DNA from: CAYHKY01 sp964357355
GTDB lineage: Bacteria > Patescibacteriota > Microgenomatia > UBA10105
Assembly (NCBI GenBank): GCA_964357355.1
Contig: CAYHKY010000002.1
Location: 1-37,878 of the forward strand
Length of the DNA stretch: 37,878 nucleotides
Direction of reading: 5' to 3'
In this document: in pieces, positions 1 through 12,800 of the stretch
How positions within the stretch are numbered: the stretch's first letter is position 1
How the letters are laid out: every line of letters starts with the position of its first letter
Notes under the pieces: model-generated
Told to the model about the DNA's origin: nothing
Databases searched by the model: none
Seen by the model: only the letters and a program-made list of their open reading frames with translations
Position numbers and translations under genes: made by a program

Positions 1-830
1 GCAAGCACTTCGCTGAGGTCTGCAATGTTTTCCCGGCTGCCGACGATGTCGCCCCTGCCTTCAAGTGGTTGGGCGTCGGCATCTTCAAGATTCATTACAA
101 TTCCGTGGCTTTTAAGTGCTTTACGGGCAACTTCCGGAACAGAATGCAAAATCTCATCTGAAAGCTCGCTTATAAATGATTGATTCAGGTAGAACGAATA
201 TTCACCGGCTGCTTCATGAACTGCAATTTCTGCATTACCTTTGGTTCGCCTTGATAAGGTCGTGACTCCAGCGTTGACAAGCGCTGTATTCCATTTGACT
301 TGCATCTTGGCCGGGTCAAAAAATCCGCCGTAGTGGCCTAGCTCGCTCCATAGTTGAGCGGATAAATATCCCGGACTGTCTGTATCTAAGACCACTTCAA
401 CCATTGTTCCAACTTCTCCCGCCGAGGCAGGACGCTCAACAGTTTTTAACTTGACATCAACTAATAATCCGTTTTCTTTGACCGGCACAGCGATAACTAT
501 GGTGGTCACACCGTCTTTGGTTGAACGGATCCGTGCTTCTTTGCCCAGAATAAACGTCGAATAAAAACCCTGGCCAAAGTGGATAAGTTCACTGTTCCAA
601 CCGCTCGCATTGGGATCCAATAATTTGGTGCGGATCGTCTCAAAATCCATCCCGATCCCCTGGTCACGCATAGATAGTACGTACTCATCATTGTTTCCCA
701 ACCAACTGCTGACTTGATACACAGGTATATTTCCTGGCTGATTTAATTTCCTCATCGCCTCATACGCATTGGTCATAATTTCCCTGAGGAAGGCAAACGG
801 GTCGGTCGTCTGCTCGTAGGCGGATTTGAG
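1..830 (-). other. GHKL (HSP90-type) ATPase module 2, running off the window
   Basis: A second, diverged GHKL set follows the first by about 2.5 kb: N-box FAFLREIMTNAYEAMRK, G1 MRDQGIGMDFETI and G2 HFGQGFYSTFILGKE. The frame is still clearly coding at the left edge (LEDADAQPLEGRGDIVGS, about positions 39-92), so the module or its tail continues outside. Confidence 0.75.
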
Positions 831-3800
831 AGCAGCCCGGGCATGTCCGGTTAATTCCTGTTGTTCGTCTGGATTCATACCCGCTTTGACTTCCTGGACT
901 TTTTCTTCAACTTTACGGGCGGATTTTGCCTGCGTGAGCGCTGCTTCGGTTCCCTGGTTTTTATGCTGCACCAGTAGTAGGTCTGTGAGATCTGTCTCAA
1001 CGACGTTTTCAACCGGTAGTTCTATCGCATCAATTGGCCTCTGGCTAAGTGGTGGTTGGTCAGCAAAAAATTGATATAACATTGGTTCAATCCTGCGGTC
1101 AATTTTACCTCGATGACCAAGGAGAGCCATGATTTGAATAAAAGATATATCAGTAAGATTTAACTCGTTCCCAATGTGATCAAGCAATTTTTTACCATCT
1201 TCTTCCGATATATTGGTAAAAACGCGTCTCAAACTATTGTCTACGGTATCTATAATTTGTTCAAACCCTTCTAACTCAGTCGGTCCTAATCCCTGCTTAT
1301 CTATCAGGGCGGTAATTATATTTATCCTGAAGTTATTGAAAAACAGATCTTCATATACGTATTTAGGCAAGTCACTTAACCGAATTGGAGCTTCGTACCC
1401 CTCCACTGATTTCTTTTTCATTAATAATTGGTTTATCGCTTCGAAAGGATCGTGTACTAAATAAGGGTCTAATTTTTTTCCTGCCATATAAATAGGTGTC
1501 AACACATCCCCTGGGGAATACCATAGATGAGTGCCTTTATATCTGATATCGTATAACACACCTTCGTGAAGGTAGAACAGATACTGAAATAACTCCTTCT
1601 TCTCCTGATCTGAAATTGCCTCTCCAAAAGCCCGGACAATATTTTCAGTTTTCTTTTCTGCATATCCATTTCCAGTACTATACTCATCAATTCGATATTT
1701 ACTCACCAACTGAGACGTTTTAGCTGTTATCTGGGGTCGGAGAGGCTTCCCATCCGACTCAAAACGTAAACTGAGCAGAAACTCTATAATTCTGTCATAC
1801 GAAAAAACATTTTCGATAATGTTCAGCACGCTGTCAGGATCATGATCATAGGATAAGTATGACAAGAAATTACCAGCTCTTTCCAATATAATAAATTCTT
1901 CACCGGTGACTGAGTTTCTAATTTTTTCCCATATTTTAAATTGATATTTTGCATAAAAATCGGTGTTTTGATCATTGGTAATATTGTCATTCAACTCAGT
2001 TTTAAAATCGTTAACCGATTGAAATACCACTGGTTTTGTAGATCTTGCCTCGGCTGCATCTGAGTTAGAAATGATCGACTGAACAATCGATAAAACTTCG
2101 TTTCTTTTTTCTGGATCGGTCATGACGCTCTTTAGAGATGAATCAAGCACTACCAGTTCTGACTTAGTCACCACTACTTTTTTACTCTGATCCATATTAA
2201 AAGGCAGATAAATCACATGGGCATACTGGCGGTCTTTGACACTTTCCGGAACAACAATCCCATTAACCGGAAACAATTCTTTAGGAATGAAAAAAATCGA
2301 GAGTGCGCTCTTGTCTATCGCTTCACGCAGAGCTTCATCGTCAATAAAAACCAGTGCGTGCTGCCGGGAATTAACATCCTGAGCTGCTGTATTAACGGCT
2401 GACTTTAGACTTTCTCTTATATCTACTTTCCCGCTTGATGCAAGTGAGAGTTTTGATTGCAATAGTTTGGCCAACTGTAAAAATACGTTGCTATATTCTA
2501 ATAAATTATTTGAACTCATGCTTTTGAACAACTGCGACATTGCTTGCGCAGTCATGTCTATCGGCTTGTAAGCACTTCTATCTCTGGCATATGCCATGAA
2601 GTCTTTGTGAAAATCAAATATTATGGGGCTGGGTGTGCCGAAGGCTTCAAACTCAAGCGTATCGAAGAAGACCCCGTTAATATAAATACCTACTTTTGCT
2701 TTTTCACCTTTTTTTGTAGGAACTGCATTCTTCCCGATTTTTACCTGCACTGCCGGTCTGCCAGATTTGGTTGGATCAATTCTTGTTGCATCGACACTTG
2801 CGAGTACTTCAACGCCATCTTGTGGATTGAGAATATATGGCTCACCACCATTTTCGGAAAGGAGAATTTGGGCATCTTCTTTATATTCTAAAGTCTTTTT
2901 CGCCTCAGCAATAAGCTCATCCTTTTTAATCGTATCCGAAATAACCTCAATTTCAGTTCCCCTGCCGATCCTGTCAGCTTCCCACGTTGAAAGTGGTATA
3001 TATGTGAAGTCCCGTTCGCCTTTTTCATTGAGGAAAAATTCGAGCCTGTACGATTCAGTCCCCGTATTTGTACGCACAATCACCCGGTCTTGTGGTGTAC
3101 GCAAATATGAAAAGATTGATATAAACCCCGCACCAAATTTGCCGGTTGTACCCGCTTGACCCATGTTGCCTCCCTCTCCCGGATTAAGAAGAAGAGGTAA
3201 ATTAACACGTGAAATACCTTCTCCATTATCACGCACCACGCTTCTGCCATCTTCGACGCTCCAATAGACGGTCTTTTTTGCATCCGGTGTACCTTGACGG
3301 AAGAAATAGCGTTCTTCAGTGTCGATCGCGTTAAGAAGCACTTCAATGATTGGCCGGGTGGCGATCTCAGTAAATTGGTTAAATGCCAACGCCTGGATGA
3401 CGCGTTTACTGATATCCCGGGTGCCGAGGGCAGAATTATTAACCAGCTGCATGACTTGTTGGTATCCTCCCTGGAATGCTGAAGCCAACCTGCGGTTTGT
3501 GTTCCCCTGAATTGCAGCCACAAATTCAGCCAGCGGTACTGGTTCTTTGGCGACAATTTGCGAAAGAAACTCATCGGTCACTAGCTGGCGCAACCGGGCA
3601 TCACCAATTGGCAGTGCCTTTTCATTCATCACCCTTTCCACCCGAGCATCTACCAGTCCCACTTCCCGGCGGTCAAGCGGACTTTCCTGAAGTGACTTCG
3701 CCACCGCCTCGCGGATATCATCCCGCAACCCTCCCCCGCCTTGCTCATTTGTTGGTTGTGACTTAGGCTCAACTCCTTGTGTAACTGCGCTAACTATTGT

Positions 3801-6800
3801 GCGCATTGGCATCTCATAAAGAAGTTGGTTGCGTAACCCGTCAGTCAAATTTTTCCCGCCCATTGCCTGGGCCATTTTTCCCACAATGCTGCAACCGGAA
3901 CTAGCCGGCTCCCCATCAGCTGCATATGCAGCGTTGATAAATGGAAATGCTATACTGATTCCTGGAGTGGGCCTGCCGGGTTGGGAGCTGGTCCTAAGAA
4001 GTCCGGTCTCAGGGGTTCGATTCCCCTCAGGTCCACTCCCCTTTACAATATTGACAGCTGTATCAATATATGATATAAAGTTATTACTTCTTAGGTCCAG
4101 CATTTTTACCAACCTGGCGAGATCGCCAACAAAGTCCCCGTAAGGGGATTTTTTGGTGGGAAAATCCGCATAAAAGTGCGGAATTTGGCGCATCCGGAAA
4201 CCTGAATTCCCCTCGCACTTTCCCAGTTCTTCATCTAATGTTTGAGCCGCGGCAGCCAATGCATCTTTTACAGCCTGCTCGTGAGGCAAAAGTGGTATTT
4301 GAGTAATTTTACGTTTTCTGATTCTAACGATTTCATCGTAGAGAGGTAAATGTTCTTCGGGTAAATCTTTCAGATTTATACCTAATTCCTGGGCTTTTTT
4401 GATCGCCGCAAAATCAAAAATTCTTCTTAGGAAAAAATCACGTGTTGGGATTCCTTGATACATGGGTTCTAGAACTGGTACCGTGTCCAAAGTATTAAAA
4501 AACGCTTGAGCATGTTGTTTGGAAGGAACGATAAATAAGAGATTTTCCGGGGGAATAAAATCATAGTTATTTACATTGTCTCTAACAAAAGGGATCTGTT
4601 GTGTTGTTGGGTCCTCGGCATATCTGTAGATTGAAAAATCAGCTAACGGGGTATCAACCACCACCCACGGCGGACCATGTTTTGATGCGTTGACATAAGC
4701 TGATGTGTCATAAAAGGGCAACGATTCCGCATCCAAAGTATCAAATTCTCCAACCCAAGGTGCATGACCGGCAATATTTGTGTTTATATCAACATCTTTA
4801 ACCCGAGGCCGTAAACCAAAATATGCTATGTTTACGAGATCCGGAAAAGCTGATTGTCCGGTGATTTCCTGTAAACCATGACCGACATAATGTTTAGTAC
4901 CCAAGTAATCAAATATTTCGCGTTTTTCATCTGCATTTGGATTTGGTAAACCTTTCATTTTAATGATATCCGGGTATAGCTGTAATGCATATTGCAGATT
5001 ATCCGTATCAGGAAAGCCTGTCTCTGAATTTATAAGTGATTTTATTTTAGATGCATCTTTTAGTGGAGAATGATCCAATCCGCCTACAGTCTCTGATTGT
5101 ATGACCACCGGTTCTCCTCCCCTGCCTTGCTCATTACCGGTTAATACATTTCCCAAAGTTTCTATTGCTACTGCTGCAGGAGTCCGGGAAATCGTAGGTG
5201 CAAGCGATTCTACTCCATCCAATACTGGCCCTATTCCAATTGGACAACTTCCGCTGACGTCGCCACTTGCGGCAAACACCGGACCGATGAAAGACCCGCC
5301 TCCCTTACCGCAAATTTTATCTTTAGCGCGGACAACAATTCGCTCAATCCCTAATCTGAACTCGTCCGCCTTGAAAATTAGATCCAGTTGGCGGGAAATT
5401 TGGCGAAGTGATCCGCCTATTTGATGTGTTGTACCAATGATACCAAGAGGAATTGGTTGCGCTGATTGAATCCTCTCCCACCAATACCCATTCGGACGGT
5501 CTGAGAGGTGGGTTTTGAGGAAATTTTGTGCTCCTTTTGGCAGGAGATTCCAGATGGGACCTAGTGCGCAACCTTTAGCAGAAGGTTGTCCATCGGCAGC
5601 ATAAACTTGACTTATGAAAGGCAAAATCCAATTCTTTGACTGAAATAAATTGTTTCTGTTATTGTATTTACTAATGGATAAATTATCAGGTGTGTTATAT
5701 GTTTGGCGAGAACCCATTTTGACACTTACCCAACTAAACCGATTGTCCAATATATTTGATAACGCAGGTAATGTATTTTTGGCAATCGGTGTAGCCGCAC
5801 CGCTCTTCACTTTCGTTGACAATCCAGACTGGTTTGCTATACTAGTTGGTGTTGTGTCTACGGTAACCTGCTGGTCAGTTAGCCTAATATTGGCTAGAAA
5901 AGGATCAAATTTATGAACGAAGCTTTTAATATCACTTACTTGTTGTTCGCTATATTTATGATGTTGTTTGCTATCGTTGTTCTCCTCATGGCCCTCCCCG
6001 GCCCCAAAAAGCCGACTAAGAAGTGAATTTCCATTTGGCGCAAATCCGGTTTTGATTTCGCAACTGCCCAACACTTTATCAACTAACTCTTGCGCCAGTT
6101 TCTCATCCGCTGCCCGATCAGATTCGATTTGAGTTTGAGACAGCCTTGAATTACCGTAAAAATTATCAAAAATATTTTCCAGTCGTTTCCATCCTTCAGT
6201 TTCACTTCCTTCTCCAAAGGATTCTAAAAGTGGCACAAGATTACCAAACAATGCTTCTTCAATTAAAAAATTTCCCTTTTCAGCCCCTTCTCTTTCGATG
6301 ACCAAGGAAAATACTTTTTGTTTTAGCAATTCAGACAATGCCTGGTCGTTAGCTCTTTTGGTGGTTCTTACTCCATACGAAGTTTTTTCCATAATAAAAT
6401 CCTCTGCCGCAACTGTGAGTCCTTCTTCGACACTGACTGAATATTTGGGAATGTTTACTTCAATTTTCGATCTTCCGCCCACTGCATGATGATTGGCATG
6501 TATTGCTTCATGTACTACAACTGCTATTCTAGTCGCCTTCGGCGCTCTAAGATATGCCTTACTAATAAAAATTGCGTCAGCAGGTCCTACATATCTTGCG
6601 CCAAAAGGATGTCCTGTCACTTGTTCATACACAATTTCATCTACAAAAAATATCCGGTGATTATGCCGTAAGATATCAATCATTGGATCATCGGAGAGTT
6701 GCACATCGTCACCGTATTTGGCGGCCATAGAAATCCGGATCGCTTCTTCAATTTCAGCCTCTGTTTCTGTTAAAGATGCTGCATTGACGTCAATCATGTC

Positions 6801-9800
6801 TAGGGCAGAAATAATATCGGCCTGTCGGGCATCCGGATTATTTTCCCGACCATTAATTAACCGGAACGCAATTAATCGTTCAACCAAACTAAGATCCTCA
6901 GGAAGCATCTTCCTTGCTTCGGAAATTATGCGATCAGCAATTTCCGGTTTTCCCAATGCTCGATATTTCTCTTTTATGGCATTAACCTCATCTTCCAACA
7001 TTTTCCGGCTGGCTACCGTAGATTGAGACGGTGGTGAAATTGATTTAATACTTTTTCTAATAATTTGAGTATTCAACCGGTCCAACCAGCTTCCGGGAAA
7101 GTTGTCCTCAACCCAGGCTACATACGACTCCCATAGATTGGTTACCCACGCAGGACCTCGAGAAGGTTTTACTGATGGTGGTTCTGTCTCTGTTGGAATC
7201 ACTACCCCTCCCTGGGTTAAGCCAATAAATGTCACAGGACTAATGTAAGGACTGATATGCTTATTCCAAATTTCAAAGGAATTTCCATTAGCAACCAGAT
7301 CGGCTCTTATTGCAGCCACGATCGTCTGCGGAGTTTGCGCGGGATCCTGGATCAGATCCCTCCGGGTAGTCAAAAACGCCTCCAATTGACCGAGTATATG
7401 TTCCAGGTTTTCAGGCTTGGTGAGATAGTTTATTTCATCGGAGTTAATATAGAGGTCTGTGGTTGAAACTGATTGATTTCGTCGTTCTTTCCAATCTTCT
7501 TTAGTACCTATCACCTCATAGTTAAAAAATACATAACTATCATCTTCTTCAAAGATTTTACTATCACCTGATTCAGGAGCAATAATTCCATCAAAACCTC
7601 GCTCCCTCATAAATTTTGCAAAGACATCGTTTTGAATTGGCCCTAAACCTTGACTGATTCCATATTCCGGAATATTCATAGTTCCTAGGACATAGCGGAT
7701 TTTTCTTTTAACCTCATTATTTGTGATTTGGCGTATTTTTTTCAAAAAAATACTATATTTATTGTTAGCATCGAATATAACGTCGTCTAAAATAATTTTA
7801 TCCTTTTTAGCTTCATACTCAATTTTATTTTGTTCGAAATACACCAACCAGTATTCTACCCATTCCTGAAATAATTTTTCCGGAAACGGCTTATCACCTC
7901 TCAAATCCAACATCTTTGCTCGGTAAGGGATCACTACGGATAAATACCCACCACCTCTAGATTGCCCTCTTAAATCTGCATATTTTTTAGCCTGTGTTTG
8001 ATTGTTCGATGTATATAATCCTGTACCAAGAGTCACCGAACCATCAGGTTTATCAGGATCAGTGAGATTGTCATAGTCAAGTTTGACTTGTAATGGTTTT
8101 AATCCACCATGATATAAAACAGTTGCTCCTTGAGGATTATTTGGATCGATCAAAAGTGGATCGGTTTCACCTAAAATAATTGTTCGTTCTTCTACTCCAC
8201 TTTCACTAGATAATCTAAATAACACTAGATTACCACTCTGTTCATCTACTAATCCAATTTCCCTGAGTACATTAATGTTAGGCGCTTGCCAACCGGTTTC
8301 ATTGAGCCAGTTAACTACCTGCTGTCTGTATTGAGCAGGTATCATCCTCAGAACTGAACCAACTACCAGATTGCAGCCGCTATTTGCAGCCAGCACACTG
8401 CTCTCCTGGGCATGGGCTTGGGGAATGAGGGAAAAGTTTGACTCATTTATCAAATTTATGTTAGCGTTGGATCCAGTGAAACTATTTTCGTTTAGAACGC
8501 TTCTGGAAGGGTTAGCCGCTATCTGTTTTAATCTTAGTTCCGGATGGTTTGGCGTTGTATTAATCGCTCCGGGATTAACTTCAAAACCTCTGGATAAATG
8601 GCTTACTTTATTGACTGGCAATGCATTGTTTGGTATATTGGGACTATTGCTCGGAGTCTGGATTTTGGAAAGGAGCAAATCATGATTGGAAATATTAAAG
8701 TCGAAGATTTCCTTACTAATACTGCGATTGCCTATACTCTCCTTTTGATCGCGATTATGATCTTTGCCTATATTGTGATCAAAACTGATGAGATCGAACG
8801 CAGGCGACACTCCTCCCGCAAGTAACTCTTGTTCCTCAAACCCCTTATCCGCATCTATCCGGGGTGGACCGAAGAATCCCAAACCGCTGCTGCCTGTGAA
8901 ACTTAACGGACAGGCTGTGTTGTCCTCCATCCAATCTTTGGCAGCGGCTTCAAGGCTATTTGCGGGAACTACTTGAGTGGTCAGTGATTTAGTTGATGTC
9001 TGAGAAAATGCCTGTTTGGTGGTAAAAGTTTGATCAGGTATTAAATCGTTTCCAACAAACACATCAATAAATTCTGGTGCATTTTCGGATTTAGATCCGC
9101 TGTGGATAAACTCTGGCGGTAATGATTTAACCGTTTCGGGGTAAACAAATAATTTACTTCTATCTGAAAAACTTATCAAAGGATTTATGAAATTATAATC
9201 GGAGTATTTTGACATCCGCTTGTCATACTCACCCGAACCAAACACTTCATTATAAAGGGTCTTAATGCCTTTTACGGTTACGCCATTTCTATCATTTCCT
9301 ACAATACCTTCTGTCAAAGCAGTTTTGGCAGACATCAATGCCGAACGGTAAGCTTCACGGCCTACTCTGTCATACAAATCACGCACCAGATTATGGAATT
9401 CGAGCGCTCCTCCGGCATAACTATTTTCAAATACAATGATTTCCTGTTCATCGGCTAGTAATTTGGGTAAATACCGACTGATATACTCAGTCATCACTTC
9501 AACATTGCTATAACTGCCGTCTGATTCTATAGGGGAAGTATCAATATATTTACTTAAAAACACCCCTATGCTTTTACCCCCAGATTCCCATTGCAATCGA
9601 TGCATTCCTTCATGTTGACTCAATGCTTTCAAACCATCCGCATCTTCATGATCAATGTTTCCGGCAACAATGCTTATCTCCCCCTCTGCCCAGACGTCAA
9701 AATATGCAATATACTGTGCATTTAATACTGATGTTGTACGCCCGATGATGCGTGGTTCAAATTCAGGAAATCCAAAATCCAAGTCCAATTGATTGTAAAA

Positions 9801-12800
9801 TCCGTCAATTCTTTCCAAATCAGTATTTACGATTGATTGCTCCTTAGCTTTGGCTTTGGCCATAAATGCATCGAAATTACCTCTCACCGGATATTTGCCT
9901 GTATCATCGAACTTTTCGTTTAACCAGCCTTCGGCTAACTGCAGTCGCAGGAGATAGTATCTGGCAGCCAAATAGGTTTTTTCCTGCTTGGTTAAAAATT
10001 GATATCCCACACCATAGTGTCTTCCAGCTCTTTCTGCCAGATAATTATATGCATCATCAATGCCTTGATCTTCGGTTGAGATAAATTCGTCTGCTCCGGC
10101 GACAAATTCCTGTACCACCCGATTCAATTCTCCATCTGGTTGCAGGTTGCGCCTAAAATTATTGGAAATCAAATTCCATAAGTCTGAATCGTTTATACCA
10201 GCCAGTTCTTCACGTGAAGCTGAATAATCATCAATTTTTGGTAAGAAATACGAAGCAGTTCGATAGTTATCAGTTAAACGCAAGATTATGTTTTCTTTAG
10301 TTACTACTCTTACTTCACCTTGATTTATGGCCTTTTTTTCTAATTCTGTTACAATCAATCCTTCTATCTTCTTATCTCCAATTAATTTTCTGAGTTCTGT
10401 CTCAACCAGTTGGTAACTCACATCAGCGCTAAAGAACCGGGTAACTAAATCCCATCTCATCTTCCCCGTCCGGGGATCGAGTAAACCGATCCATCTTAGG
10501 AAGTTAAAGTTGCGCGCTTGCCAGCCGGTGGTATCTAACCATTCTGCAACCTGCGGCCTGAGTTGAGCAGGGATTAACCTCAGAAATGCAGCAAAGACCG
10601 GACTGCAGCCGCTGTTTACTGCCAGCACACTTCCTTCCTGGGCATGTGCGGTAGGAATGAGATTGTTTGACAAAATATTACCCGCATTGTTAAATTGATT
10701 CTGTATGAAATCATTGTTTGTTATCCGTCCAGCTATTTTTTCATCCCTATTTACGGATTTAGCTGCGGGTTGGTTCGGATTACTGCTTATTTCTCCCAAC
10801 TCGCTTGTCCATTCATCAGCCTGGGAAACAATATTTGGATTAATTAAAGCAGTCAGCTCTGGTATACTTTGTTTGTTATTGGCAGAATATTTTGCTGCAA
10901 AGTAGTCAGTATGAGCACTCAATTGATCAGTGATATTATTAACACCGGATTTACGCTGACTATGATTTTGGGAATCATAGCTTTGCTGTATGTTTATTGG
11001 ACCAGGAACACTCGTCGATCCAGGAAAGGATAGATTTATATGACTCTCAAAGATTTTTTGGGAAATGGGTACGTTCAAATTATCGTGTTGGCTATTCTTT
11101 TGATTGTATTCTGGTATGTTCAAAGTCATTCCAGGACTCCCAGACGTTAAACCCGCCTCAATCCGGGGCGGACCGAAGAAGCCCAAACCAGTGCTGCCAC
11201 TGAAACTTGTCGGACAAGTAGAAATATCTTGCAACCAATTTTTGACAGGTATTTCAGGACCTACTGGCTTTGTTTCTTCAGAGTAACTTGTAATAACTCC
11301 TTCAAGTTGACTACGAGCAGCAGGGCTTTTCAGCCAGACAGGTCCGGTAGTTTTTTGATTGATAACTTGCCTATGAACATTACCGTCAAAACCAACATAA
11401 TCAAATCTCTCTGCAGTCAAAAGTTTTCTGGCATCGGCTAGATAAGCTTCTCGAGTGACCCGGTTCCGGAAATCCTCAGGCGCATTAGGTGAAAGTTCGG
11501 GCGGATGTTCTAATAGTTGTTGGTAAAAATCAACCAGGAACTGCTCAAACGCGGTTTCCAAACTAGGATCAAATTGAGCACCCATCCTCTCCTTGATATC
11601 AATTAAAACGCTGGATAGCGGCCGGGGCACGGCATATGGCCTTTCCGGATCGAGTCCTATTGCTACATCAAACCAGTCAACCAACCCTATGAGACGGGCC
11701 CATATATGTATCTTTTCATCTGCCAAAGTTTCACTTGGATAATTAGGTTCGCCAAAAACAGTTTCCCCGTTCCATTTCTGGTGATGCTGGGAAACAGCCG
11801 CCACAAAACGTGGATCGGAAACCAAAGTTGGTGATATCCGGCGCAACATTTCAACACCTTTGCTGGTGTGTCCGTATCGAATTTTGTTAACCTGTGCCAA
11901 ACTCAACCTTTGATTGGGAATTTGAGATTGTTTGATTAAACTTGCCACACTTTCACCTTCGCTATCTACTTCACGGCTATCTTTGCCGATATCGTGAATC
12001 AGCGCGGCAGCCTGAATCAATGGAGCTTCCTCAATCAAATATGCAAAGCGCACATCGAGCCAGGATAAGAATTGGGCAAGTGTTACCGCATTTTGGCTGA
12101 CTCGATGGGAATGTCCGCGGGTGCTTTTATCCTCCCACCCACTCTCATCTTTTTGGAACATTATCGCAAGCACCCGGTTAGCTTCTTTGACCATCTGAAC
12201 TTGGTATCCCAGATCACTATCCAAAGTGACAGCCAATTGCGCCAGAAAAAATGAATTTGGTGATTGGGATACGATCGGCACCGCACTCTCTGCAGCATCA
12301 AGTAACGGATCAATATTTAGCGGTCCAACCGCACACGATTCTACACTGCTGCCTTCTTGGGCATAGGCAAATTTAATAAATGGCAACAATCCACTTGAAC
12401 CACCGCAAAGTCTTATCCTTATTGTGGCGAGAATTTTTCGAAGCGACTGCTCAATATTAACCCTTAATAAAATTTCATCCAATTTGCTTGAGGCACTAAT
12501 CAAATATCTATTTACATCTTCAGTGTATGTTTGTGATTGCACAACCGGTCTTCTCGACGGATCAAGATAGGCAGCTTCTGCTTCATACGAAGCAAAAAAC
12601 TCAAAAAACTTATCCCACCCTCCCAATGCATCTATCAGTGGCTGTAATCCATCCGGTCCTATGGATAGCAACAATTTATCAGCATCATCGTATGAAAATC
12701 CTTTATCGACCAACGCCTTTCGTATATCAGCCCGAAAAGTCCAAAAGCTTTTTTCGTAAGCCCAATTCAATTGCTTGGAAAATCCATAAACATCAAAATT

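Noticed and set aside
3080..3574. Minus-strand ORF of 164 codons in another frame
   Set aside because: It overlaps the N-box, G1 and G2 of GHKL module 1, which are read in the giant frame.
11941..12000. Cas3-type HD nuclease
   Set aside because: The order of His/Asp motifs fits HD-GYP, and no cas gene or repeat array is present.
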